55,529 nucleotides of DNA from Butyrivibrio sp. (lineage in GTDB: Bacteria; Bacillota; Clostridia; Lachnospirales; Lachnospiraceae): assembly GCA_024694565.1 (NCBI GenBank), contig JAILJR010000105.1, forward strand, positions 1-55,529, written 5' to 3'. A model generated the notes under the pieces. That model had not been told where the DNA came from and searched no databases. It worked only from the letters and a program-made list of their open reading frames with translations. Positions 39,681 through 48,772 of this stretch are shown here, one piece after another (position 1 is the stretch's first letter; every line of letters begins with the position of its first letter). The position numbers were made by a program, and so were the translations under genes.

Positions 39681-42600
39681 ATGTCTGGAGATATCAAATG
39701 TTTTATTTCTGCTGCACTTATTCTTGTTATGCTTATCGCTTTCCCAATGGGCTATGGTGCCAGGGCCCAGGAATCCACAGCTACAACGATAAATACGAAT
39801 GCTCAGGCTAATGCGGCACAGCAGGCAAAGCTTGCGGTCCCTGCTGAGCTTAAGGGTGCCATGCCCGCGCTTACGTGCTTTAAGTCTGACAGCTTTGGCG
39901 GCATAAAGGTGAATTACGACGGAAAGGATGATTTTATTGTGAAGGAAGGTGAGAATAAGGTAGCGCTCACTGTCACGATAAATGATGAGGCGAGGGCCAA
40001 AAAGAGCCTCGGAAGTCTCTGCCTCATATTCGGTACGATAAATATCGAGAATAAAAAGGGAATAACAGGTGTTTTTGCATGTAAGGTAACAGGGATTGCA
40101 CCTGCAAAATACCAGGAATATGTTGATAAGGCTGGAAATAAGACACTCACTGATAAGGCAAAAGAGATAACTGACCCTCCGTCCGGGACAGCTAAGGATT
40201 TTCTGGATCTGGCTGAATATATAGCAGCACTTGAGGATGTATTTGGTCTGGTATATCCGGCTGCAGAGCCTGCCCAGAAAAAGAAAGAGACACCGGCTGC
40301 AGCAGCTGCTACAGCTTCTTCGAGTTCGGATTCGGGCTCCTCATCCGGTGGGGGAAGCAGCTCTGATGATAATGGAGGTGGTTCAGGTAAAATAACCCAG
40401 GTATACAACCGCACAATAGTTATTTATATGGATGGAACTGACCTTGAGTCAAATGAAGGCAGCGGAACTGATGGCCTTCTTGACATCCTTGCTTCTGATA
40501 TTCCTGTAAATACCAAGATCGTAGTAGTGACAGGCGGCGCGAATACCTGGCACATGGACGACTATGGATACTATCAGGATTATACTGCAAGGACTCTTTA
40601 TCCAAAATCCGGAGGTTATAGCGGGTGCTCAACTTCGGAGAAGAAAAAAGTGGATGAGACGGCAGCGGAGATGTATGCTCTTTACAGCACAAAGATCAGC
40701 GGACTTCAGGTATGGGAGATAGTAGACAACGGATCATACAATTCGCTTGATCTTGTTGCGACAGTGTCAGATGACTATATCATTGACCCGGCAATCCTGA
40801 CAGCTTCAATTGACCTTGCAACTGCCTATGCACCTGCAGCGAACTATGATCTTATCATATGGGATCACGGCTCAGGTGTTGATGGATTTGGAGATGATGA
40901 ACTCCTTACTGCCTGGGTTCAGAAAAATCCGAATAAACAGCCGCCTTTTAAAAACGGAATGACCATAGCAGATCTGTCTTCGGCAATTGAAAACACTGTT
41001 CTTGTAAAGAGTGGCGGAAAGTTTGATCTCATTGGATTTGATGCCTGCCTCATGGCAAGTGAAGAAGTGGCATACGCCCTTTCAAAATATACAAATTATT
41101 ATGTTTCATCTGAAGAAATTGTGCCCACAAACGGCTGGAATTACAGAGGAATCCTGTCTGCTCTTAGTGAAAGTCCATATATGTCCACACCTCTTTTGGC
41201 AGATGCTATAGCCAGCAGCTTTATCAGTTCAAATAAGGATAACAAGTCGACCATGTCAGTTGTGGATATGAGCAAGATGGAGACACTGAACACGGCGCTG
41301 TCCAAATTTGCAAATCAGCTCGCCAAGGAAGCTGACGAGAATTACTACGGCATTCTCTGGGCGCTGGGGGCAGATTCTCACTTTGGTGACAGGAATGGTT
41401 ATAACTCAAGCAATCTTTTTGACCTCAAGAGACTTGCAACAGCTTTTTCAAACGGAGATATTTTCTCTGAGGATCTAAAGAAAGCCAGCAGAGGAGTTAT
41501 AGAAGCACTCTCATCAGCGGTTATTAATAATTACAATAACGACACTACAGTTGACAACGGCGGACTGAGTATATATTTCCCTATTTATGCGTTCTACTCA
41601 GCAACGAATGCAAAGGGCGAGACGGTATACAATGATATAGCTGCTGACAGGCTTAAGACCTATATCGATATGGAGGTTAACAAGGACTACGTCGACATGG
41701 CTGCGGACATGGCCGTAAGAAGTCTTGCGGGACGTCTTATCGGAGAGGAGTTCTGGCTTGACGATGCTGTTTCCATCGAGGATGTAATTTCCAAGATGGA
41801 GTCCAGGGACAAGTGGAAGGAAATCATTGAAGTATCCGGCATGGACAAGAATGATCCGGAGGATCCGCTTATTAAGGATATTGCAAAACTGATCCAGGAC
41901 AGGATAACTGCCGGAGATATTGAGATTTCAATTCCGGAGCCGGTTATTGACGACGGTGCATATCTGGAATATGACGAGCCGGTGGAGGTTACGATAAAGG
42001 GTGCTGAACCCGTAATTGTGGGTGACTGGATAGAGGTAAGCGTAACGCTTGGAGATATTGAAGCATCCCTTGGAAATACACTTATGTATTCACATGATAT
42101 GGAAAGCGGAATCGATGATGACGGAGAGAAATATGTAAAGTTCAATGTAGATCCTTATGATCAGAAGTGGTATACACTTAATGGACAGATCACCAGCATG
42201 TATGTGACGGATGTTAAGACTGATGGCGGCTTTTATGGTTATATTCCTCTTCTGCTGTGGGATGATGCAGCAGCTGCAGCCCAGAGCGGAAACAGTCAGA
42301 AGAGGGATGACTACATGATCGACCAGGCAGATAAGGGCAATGCATACCTTTATCTTCTCAATGTCGAAGCAACAAACTCAGACAGTGGTCTTTCCATAAA
42401 GCCTGTGGATTTTGTCAGGTACGATGAGGGACATGCCCAGTCGAGCGTGGAAGTGGCTGAGTTTGCTGACAGTTATGTGGAAATACTTGGCGGAGCTGAT
42501 GAACTGTATTCAATGTCGGATACACCGGGTATTACTTCACTCGGAACAGTTTATATCGATGAGGACGCAACGATCAATATCGGTGTAAGCTATGTTGAAA

Positions 42601-43241
42601 ATCTTGCATCCACATATTATGTGACTGATTTCTTCGGAAACAGTTATGGACTTACAAAAGAGAACCTCGGTGCAGAAAGAGGACTTGACGATTTCTATGA
42701 AACAATTCCGGAAGGAACTCCTGAAGATGATATAGTAAGCTGGGCGGAGAGCCAGATCCTTGCAGAGATCGTCAGATATCAGGCATCTGTTCAGGCTAAG
42801 GAGGAGGCAGGTTCTACCACGAGTACTGTGCAGTCAAACATAGCCCAGCAGCTCCTTGGCGGACAGCAGACCCAGAACGCAGTTGTGATGCAGCTCTTAG
42901 GGCAGCAATCAGGCACTGATGAAGGTATGAACATGACCGGATCAGAATTTAAGTCGTATGCTTCTGCTATGGGTGATATTGCTTCGCTCACACAGGGAAA
43001 TGCATCAGCTCTTTTACAGGGAAATGCAGCGGCTCTTTTGCAGGGGAATGCAGCAGGACTGTTACAGAACGGAAGCAATCAGGAGCTTATCGCACAGATT
43101 GCAGCATATCAGGCACAGCAGACACAGCAGACATCTGAGACAGCGGCAATACAGAATTATCTGGAGCAGCTCCAGGATCAGAAGTCGCAGGACAATGCTG
43201 CGGATCTGATAATGCATTATCTTGAAGCAGCAGGATATTAA
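39681..43241 (+). CDS. secreted clostripain-family (C11) cysteine protease
   Basis: This 1186-residue protein has a signal peptide (about 1-30) and a Ser/Gly/Asp linker near 210-240. The C11 domain (about 250-640) has RTIVIYMDGTDLESNEGSG, the catalytic His in IIWDHGSG (H396) and the catalytic Cys in GFDACLMAS (C456). Beta-rich domains follow (about 750-1030). The C-terminus is Gln/Asn/Ala-rich with repeated LLQGNAA units. Clostripain-type enzymes cleave after Arg or Lys. No sorting motif is visible. AAGGGGGG precedes the start. Confidence 0.9.
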   Translation: MSGDIKCFISAALILVMLIAFPMGYGARAQESTATTINTNAQANAAQQAKLAVPAELKGAMPALTCFKSDSFGGIKVNYDGKDDFIVKEGENKVALTVTINDEARAKKSLGSLCLIFGTINIENKKGITGVFACKVTGIAPAKYQEYVDKAGNKTLTDKAKEITDPPSGTAKDFLDLAEYIAALEDVFGLVYPAAEPAQKKKETPAAAAATASSSSDSGSSSGGGSSSDDNGGGSGKITQVYNRTIVIYMDGTDLESNEGSGTDGLLDILASDIPVNTKIVVVTGGANTWHMDDYGYYQDYTARTLYPKSGGYSGCSTSEKKKVDETAAEMYALYSTKISGLQVWEIVDNGSYNSLDLVATVSDDYIIDPAILTASIDLATAYAPAANYDLIIWDHGSGVDGFGDDELLTAWVQKNPNKQPPFKNGMTIADLSSAIENTVLVKSGGKFDLIGFDACLMASEEVAYALSKYTNYYVSSEEIVPTNGWNYRGILSALSESPYMSTPLLADAIASSFISSNKDNKSTMSVVDMSKMETLNTALSKFANQLAKEADENYYGILWALGADSHFGDRNGYNSSNLFDLKRLATAFSNGDIFSEDLKKASRGVIEALSSAVINNYNNDTTVDNGGLSIYFPIYAFYSATNAKGETVYNDIAADRLKTYIDMEVNKDYVDMAADMAVRSLAGRLIGEEFWLDDAVSIEDVISKMESRDKWKEIIEVSGMDKNDPEDPLIKDIAKLIQDRITAGDIEISIPEPVIDDGAYLEYDEPVEVTIKGAEPVIVGDWIEVSVTLGDIEASLGNTLMYSHDMESGIDDDGEKYVKFNVDPYDQKWYTLNGQITSMYVTDVKTDGGFYGYIPLLLWDDAAAAAQSGNSQKRDDYMIDQADKGNAYLYLLNVEATNSDSGLSIKPVDFVRYDEGHAQSSVEVAEFADSYVEILGGADELYSMSDTPGITSLGTVYIDEDATINIGVSYVENLASTYYVTDFFGNSYGLTKENLGAERGLDDFYETIPEGTPEDDIVSWAESQILAEIVRYQASVQAKEEAGSTTSTVQSNIAQQLLGGQQTQNAVVMQLLGQQSGTDEGMNMTGSEFKSYASAMGDIASLTQGNASALLQGNAAALLQGNAAGLLQNGSNQELIAQIAAYQAQQTQQTSETAAIQNYLEQLQDQKSQDNAADLIMHYLEAAGY

Positions 43242-43384
43242 TAAAAACGTATCCGGCAACGAAGGCAGATCCTGATGCGGCGTCCTAAAGCGCGGCGGTA
43301 CGGCCTGGTTATGAGAAGACTTGGATGTTACAGACAAAGGGAGGGGGATGACCTCTCCCTTTATGGACAAGAGGAAATAATGAC

Positions 43385-46384
43385 ATGGGTGAAACAAAGA
43401 AACAGGATAACAGAAGGATCAGGTTACTCCGGATAGCAGCAAGGAGTTTGTCGGTATTTATTTTCTTTTCGCTGCTTGGCCTGTGCGTTATAGCTGCAAT
43501 TCATCCGCAGGAACTCGTGATATCCACGATAGGAAACATGAGATTAACATTTTTCTTTTTCCCGTTTCTGCTGATGGGAGGGTTATACGGATACTTTCTT
43601 TCAATGCTGGCTTTTTTTGCCATCTTTATAAGTGATGTCGCACTGAACATGGAGTACGCCTATGTTATGGCGGTTTTTCTTGTGGCAATCCTGTGCTTTT
43701 CACTGTTTTCCCAGTTCTTTTATTTCAGTACGACAAAGAAAACGATTATTGCTGCGTTCAGTACTCTTGCGCTTACATCCCTGATTGAATACGCGTGTCT
43801 TACGATCATAATGACAAATGATTTTTCTCTGAAAAATATTAAGGATTACGCTGTTTATTTCTCGAGAGATACAGTTGTCATTGTGGGAACGGCGTTTCTG
43901 CTTAAGCTCTTTTTTACCAAAGCACCGGATTACTTAAAGGTGATATTTCCCCTTGGGGTGGGCTATACAAAGGCCTATAAGGAAAATACTGTGGTACAGA
44001 GAGACCTTCGAAAGACCAGGGTCAGCATGAAGATCACTGCGATCATTATTGCCGTTGAGCTTGTTCTGGGGGTATCTGTGGGAATATTTATGGCTGTTCT
44101 TTTTCCTGATCTTAAAAATATATTTGCAAGAGGGATGGAGCAGAGGGCGCCGATAGGCAGTGATGTGGCTTCGGAGGATATGGTGGCAGAGATCAACAGA
44201 ATGGAATACAGATTAGATGCCATGGCTTTCGGCTTTGATGTCAAGATGGTGCTTCTGATGCTCTGCGTTGGAGTTCCGCTTGCTGCAATTGCGAATTTTT
44301 ACACAAAGATGACTATAGGCGGTCCGATAGGAAAGATGTCAGATTTCATGGAGGACTATGCTGATGCAGATGATGACAAGAAGCTTTCGGTCGGACATAT
44401 GGTTGACAGACTTGAGGTAAAGACAGGGGATGAGATAGGTGTCCTGGGACAGGCTCTGAAGACCACAGTTCATTCAATCGAGGACTATATTGGAAGGCTG
44501 AAGGCGGAGCAGGAGCTGGAAAAAGAGCTTGAGATAGCGCAGAAGTCCAGTGAGGCAAAATCCTCATTTCTTTCAAATATGTCACATGAGATAAGGACTC
44601 CCATCAATGCGGTTCTTGGACTGAATGAGATGATCCTGAGAGAATGCCGGGATGAGCAGATACTGGAATATGCAAGCGGTGTAGAGAGCGCGGGTAATTC
44701 TCTTCTTGGAATAATAAATGATATACTCGATTTTTCGAAAATTGAGGCAGGAAAAATGGACATCCTTCCTACACCCTATCACCTGGGATCACTTATAAAC
44801 GATCTGATAAACATGGTTGAGATAAAAGCCGAGGACAAGGGGCTTGAGCTGAGGCTCGGCATCGATCCGCTTCTTCCGTCGGAGCTGGTTGGAGATGAGA
44901 TCAGGATAAAGCAGTGTGTCACAAATATCCTGACAAATGCTGTGAAATACACGGAAAACGGATCGGTGAGTCTCAACATAAGCTCGGAGAAGCTGGATGA
45001 ATCGAATATAAATCTTACCTTTCAGGTGGTTGACACAGGTATTGGCATCAAGGAGGAAGATCTTGATAAGCTCTATTCTCCGTTTGAGAGGATCGAGGAG
45101 ATAAGGAACCGCTCGATAGAGGGTACGGGGCTTGGCATGAGTATTGTCAAGAAGCTCCTTGCTCTAATGGATACAAGACTTGTTGTAAAGAGTGTGTATG
45201 GTGAGGGCTCGGATTTTTCCTTTACGGTAAAACAGGAGGTTGTGTCCTTTGAACCGCTTGGTGATTTCAGGAAGAAGTACAAGGAATTTGTTCAGAGCAG
45301 GACAAAATATCACGCTAAGTTCAGGGCTCCTTCGGCAGAAATCCTGGTGGTGGATGATACTCCGATGAATCTGACTGTGGTAAAGGGACTTTTAAAGAAC
45401 ACGCTCATTCAGGTGGATACTGCAGGGAGCGGCTTTGAGACTCTTGAAAAGGTCAGAAACAAGAGGTACGACATAATATTTATAGACCACAGAATGCCTG
45501 AAATGGATGGAATCGAAACACTTGATGCAATGAAGAAGCTCGACGGAAATCTCTGCGGCGGTGTTCCGGTAGTTGCACTTACCGCTAATGCCGGTGAGAG
45601 GGCAAGGGAAGAGTATATTTCAGCCGGATTTGATGATTATCTTTCAAAGCCTGTAAATGGCGAGCTGCTTGAGGATATGATAAGAGGCTTCCTTCCGGAA
45701 GACAAGATTGAGGAAGCAGAAAGCACTGATACAAAAGAGAACGCTGAATCAGAGGGCTTCGAATTAAGTGATGAAGATAAAAAAGCTGACGGCTTATCAG
45801 CTGACACAGATGATAGTGATCCGCTTGGCAGTATTGAAGGAATTGACATAAAAGAAGCATTAAAGAACTGCGGAAGCAGGGAAATTCTTGAAGAAGTGCT
45901 TGCAGATTTTGCCTATACAATTGATACAAAGGCGGATAACATTGAGAAGTATGCTCTTGAGAAGGACTACAGGAACTATACAGTTGCGGTTCATGCCCTA
46001 AAGAGCTCGGCACGGCTTACCGGAGCAATGAAGCTGTCTGAGGATGCGGCATATCTGGAGGAATGCGGCAACAATGAGAATGAGGCGGAAATAGCATCAA
46101 AGACGCCTCAGCTTCTGGAACTATACAGAAGCTACAACAGGAAGCTTTCACTGTTTCTTGATAATGGGGGCAAGGATGATCTTCCCGAGATTCAAAGGGA
46201 TGAGCTTGAGGGAGCCTATAAGGATATGAAGGAGCTTCTTGAAGCCTATGATTTCGACACTGCAGACGGTATAATGAAGATGCTGTCAGAATACAGAGTG
46301 CCTCAGGATTGTCAGGAAAAGTATGAATTGGTAAAACGGCTTATGGCGGATGTGGATCGTGACAGGCTTCTTGAGGTGCTCTGA
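43385..46384 (+). CDS. hybrid sensor histidine kinase with receiver and HPt domains
   Basis: This 999-residue membrane kinase has an N-terminal MASE/5TM-like sensor with at least six hydrophobic segments (about 15-190). A further membrane pair flanks an extracytoplasmic loop at about 215-310. HisKA has SFLSNMSHEIRTPINA with H401. HATPase_c has NILTNAVKYTENG, DTGIGI and GTGLGMSI. A receiver (about 650-770) has VVDDTPMNL and phospho-acceptor D in FIDHRMPEMDG. An HPt domain (about 840-930) has VHALKSSARLTGA. The phosphorelay is complete except for a final output regulator, which is not encoded nearby. Confidence 0.95.
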   Translation: MGETKKQDNRRIRLLRIAARSLSVFIFFSLLGLCVIAAIHPQELVISTIGNMRLTFFFFPFLLMGGLYGYFLSMLAFFAIFISDVALNMEYAYVMAVFLVAILCFSLFSQFFYFSTTKKTIIAAFSTLALTSLIEYACLTIIMTNDFSLKNIKDYAVYFSRDTVVIVGTAFLLKLFFTKAPDYLKVIFPLGVGYTKAYKENTVVQRDLRKTRVSMKITAIIIAVELVLGVSVGIFMAVLFPDLKNIFARGMEQRAPIGSDVASEDMVAEINRMEYRLDAMAFGFDVKMVLLMLCVGVPLAAIANFYTKMTIGGPIGKMSDFMEDYADADDDKKLSVGHMVDRLEVKTGDEIGVLGQALKTTVHSIEDYIGRLKAEQELEKELEIAQKSSEAKSSFLSNMSHEIRTPINAVLGLNEMILRECRDEQILEYASGVESAGNSLLGIINDILDFSKIEAGKMDILPTPYHLGSLINDLINMVEIKAEDKGLELRLGIDPLLPSELVGDEIRIKQCVTNILTNAVKYTENGSVSLNISSEKLDESNINLTFQVVDTGIGIKEEDLDKLYSPFERIEEIRNRSIEGTGLGMSIVKKLLALMDTRLVVKSVYGEGSDFSFTVKQEVVSFEPLGDFRKKYKEFVQSRTKYHAKFRAPSAEILVVDDTPMNLTVVKGLLKNTLIQVDTAGSGFETLEKVRNKRYDIIFIDHRMPEMDGIETLDAMKKLDGNLCGGVPVVALTANAGERAREEYISAGFDDYLSKPVNGELLEDMIRGFLPEDKIEEAESTDTKENAESEGFELSDEDKKADGLSADTDDSDPLGSIEGIDIKEALKNCGSREILEEVLADFAYTIDTKADNIEKYALEKDYRNYTVAVHALKSSARLTGAMKLSEDAAYLEECGNNENEAEIASKTPQLLELYRSYNRKLSLFLDNGGKDDLPEIQRDELEGAYKDMKELLEAYDFDTADGIMKMLSEYRVPQDCQEKYELVKRLMADVDRDRLLEVL

Positions 46385-46456
46385 ACCTCAGTCGGAGCTC
46401 TTTGACGGATGAGTTACTACTTATCAATAAAGTGAATTTTACCTCAACATTATAGG

Positions 46457-46633
46457 ATGAGTTGCCCGACAAAAGCTCGCCAGGCCGGCCCCGGCTGTGC
46501 ATATTGCACAAGAGGCTGAGAGGCCCTATGAGCTCGTCGGTACTAAGGCACCGTATTTTGGTGCCTTAGTACCGCTACGAAGCGAAAGGAGCGAAAGCGT
46601 GCCCGAAGTGATTGCACAATATGCACAGCCATG
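46457..46633 (+). repeat. family A repeat, copy A1 (right end missing)
   Basis: Left terminus ATGAGTTGCCCGACAAAAGC, then TGTGCATATTGCACAA, a perfect central hairpin GGTACTAAGGCACC/GGTGCCTTAGTACC, and GCGAAAGGAGCGAAAGCGTG. It ends after AATATGCACAGCC without the final outer arm. Confidence 0.88.
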
Positions 46634-47301
46634 GAGACGCAAGGTGACTTTTTACCTCAACATCATACTTTATGGCACATCTAAAAATGAATTTTCTTCA
46701 AAAAAAGATAAGAGTTTTTTTTGAGGCACATCTAAATTTCAAGAACAGCCAAAAAAGATGTTAAGATTTTTAAAAAATCGAAATAGAGAGTCTTCTAAAT
46801 ATAAATTTTTGAGGAAATTGGTCTCTTTGACACAACTATTTTTCGAGAACACTTAAAAATAGTCGTTTGAGCCCATAAATAACATGTGATTTCAATGAAG
46901 CAACCTATCTTTTTTACAAAATAATGCTAATTCAGATGTATTTTGATTTGACATGCTATCTAAATTTCATCATTTACGCAAAAAAGATGTGTTTTCGGGA
47001 ATTTTGAAGTCACCAAGTGCAGCTCTTCTAACTGTTGTCGTTATTGCAGAAAGCCAGGGCTGATTTTTCTCGACCTGAAAAAGGCCCCCCTGCACCGATA
47101 TGGTGCAGGGAACATACTGGTGCCGGAGGCCATATCGATGCCGGGTGCCATATCGGTGCAGGGGGCCATATTGGTGCAGGGGGCAATAACATGATTATTT
47201 TGTTTTTGGTCCGAACTTACCGACCGGGTACGGCTTGTTAAAGCTTCGCGATTGATTTTTATGTGGGTAAAAAAAGGGGGGCGAATCTTTTGCTTATTGA
47301 T
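46634..47301. other. AT-rich gene-free stretch with degenerate repeats
   Basis: No credible gene is present. Three degenerate ~32-nt repeats with the frame CATCTAAA...AAAAAAGAT lie at 46678-46712, 46728-46762 and 46966-46991. A hairpin CCCTGCACC/GGTGCAGGG lies at 47088-47110, and a minisatellite follows at 47119-47190. The region looks like debris between repeat insertions. Confidence 0.6.
47119..47190. repeat. four 18-bp tandem repeats
   Basis: Units at 47119, 47137, 47155 and 47173 follow the pattern GGTGCCGGAGGCCATATC with a few substitutions each. A short frame across them reads HTGAGGHIDAGCHIGAGGHI but has no good start, so coding is doubtful. Confidence 0.8.
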
Positions 47302-47381
47302 TTACAATTCAGTGGGCAGCCAGCCTGAGTAGACCGGGACAAGTGAAAGACTGCCCGGGCTGGCTGGCAACTGAATTGTAA
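47302..47381 (+). repeat. family B repeat, short copy without core
   Basis: Starts TTACAATTCAGTGGGCAGCC and ends GGCTGGCTGGCAACTGAATTG plus TAA. The central hairpin and second stem are absent, so only the terminal arms remain. Confidence 0.85.
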
Positions 47382-47501
47382 CTTAACTTGTTTCTCTGAC
47401 TGTACCGATGCCAATTACAAAAATCAATATGTTTTGGTAAAATTATGTTGAGTTCAAAAATGTGTAACCTACATTGCAATAGTTACAATTCCACTACCGG
47501 C

Positions 47502-47576
47502 CTGAGTAGCAATGCCCTAAGCAGCAGCGACCTAAGCGGCAACAGCTTGAGCAGTAATGCCCTGAGCAGCACCCCA
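47502..47576 (+). repeat. five 15-bp tandem repeats
   Basis: Units of 15 nt start CTGAGTAGCAATGCC and continue with related units. Read on the plus strand they encode LSSNALSSSDLSGNSLSSNA, a pentapeptide-like repeat, but there is no start codon. The last two units and part of the third overlap the end of the truncated GGDEF frame on the minus strand. Confidence 0.7.
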
Positions 47577-48593
47577 GGCATATAAATGACACGATACACC
47601 AGGGCCTTGGAAATTGTAACGGACAACAGCTGTGAGTTGCCGGGATACATCTTGTCCGGCAGTCTTTGACACGTCAGCACAAAACCATATGACGCTTTCC
47701 ATTATCTCCCTGCAGATATCCTTGCCGCTGTCAACAGATGGACTGGTAAAAAGACCGCAGAACTCATCGCCGCCGAGCCGTGCAAAGGTAATACTCTTTC
47801 CCGATAGCTTCCCAAGCCTATTCGCAACTTCGACTATCACTTCATCTCCCACCTTATGCCCGTAGGTGTCGTTGACATTCTTGAAATGATCCACGTCCAG
47901 CATAATGACCCCAAAGGGCGCCGACTGGCTCATCAGAAGATTCATATCCTCAATGATCTTCTTCCTGTTGGGCAGCTGTGTCAGAAAGTCAGTCCTGATT
48001 ATCTTTTTCCTTCGCACGTTCATGTAATTCAGGATTATGATTATCACTACCATCAAAAGAACTATGATGAGCGCAAGGTTGCTGATCAGCCGGTTTTCGC
48101 GATAGAATTTCTGAAGATTCTCGTGCTCGTTTATTACGACGCTTCCGGCCGGGAGATTGTTATATCTGATCCCGAATCTGTCCATGGCCTGCTGGTCAAA
48201 ACAGGGTGTTATCACAGTCGACGTCATCAGCGGAATATCGTCAGCATCTTCTCCGCCCAGTATCCTCCCGGCAGTCTCTCCTGCTATCTTTGCCGCATCA
48301 TAGTATGAGTATGACAGCCCTCCCAGAACGCCGTGACAGATATCTGCCGAAGCAAGTCTGAACACAGGAACCGTCGGTGCGTTATCCGTAAGAAACTCAG
48401 ATGCGTTTGACAGGGAATAGTTGTTTCCATCGCCATCCTTCGTAAAATCCAGAAACAGTATCACATCGTCATCAGAAAGTGAGCCCAGCAGCTCTTTTAG
48501 CCCTTCCGCTGTATAGTATGCGGTATTGATCACATTGCTTTTAATCTCAGGGTGTGCCTCCCTGAGACGGTACACTAGTACACCAAAAAACAA
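47532..48593 (-). pseudogene. decayed receptor-GGDEF gene, truncated at both ends
   Basis: The frame codes for the second half of an ABC_sub_bind-type receptor domain (LREAHPEIKSNVINTAYYTA to SVVINEHENL), one membrane segment and a GGDEF domain (TDFLTQLPNRKKI, LDVDHFKNVNDTYGHKVGDE, RLGGDEF). The signal peptide and first receptor lobe are missing. The GGDEF domain lacks its last ~40 residues, which are replaced by an unrelated tail from the 15-bp repeat region. No ribosome-binding site precedes the first ATG. It may still be translated, but cyclase activity is doubtful. Confidence 0.7.
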
Positions 48594-48772
48594 ATAACCG
48601 ATACAAATCCACCGATATTTTTTTCCGGCTGCCGCGTTGTCATCCGTCGTCGATGCCCGTATCGACTCCTTCTTCCGCCTTACATCTGAAAAAACTCTCG
48701 GCAGATTTGATGCAGTTATTTATGATCTGGTGTAATAGTGAATTGTAATTCATCGGAATATGACACACGGCT

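Noticed and set aside
47119..47190. CRISPR array
   Set aside because: The 18-bp units are directly adjacent with no spacers, and no cas gene lies in the window.
47035..47241. A 68-residue ORF with GAGGHI repeats
   Set aside because: It starts with TTG, lacks a ribosome-binding site, and its repeats follow the 18-bp minisatellite.
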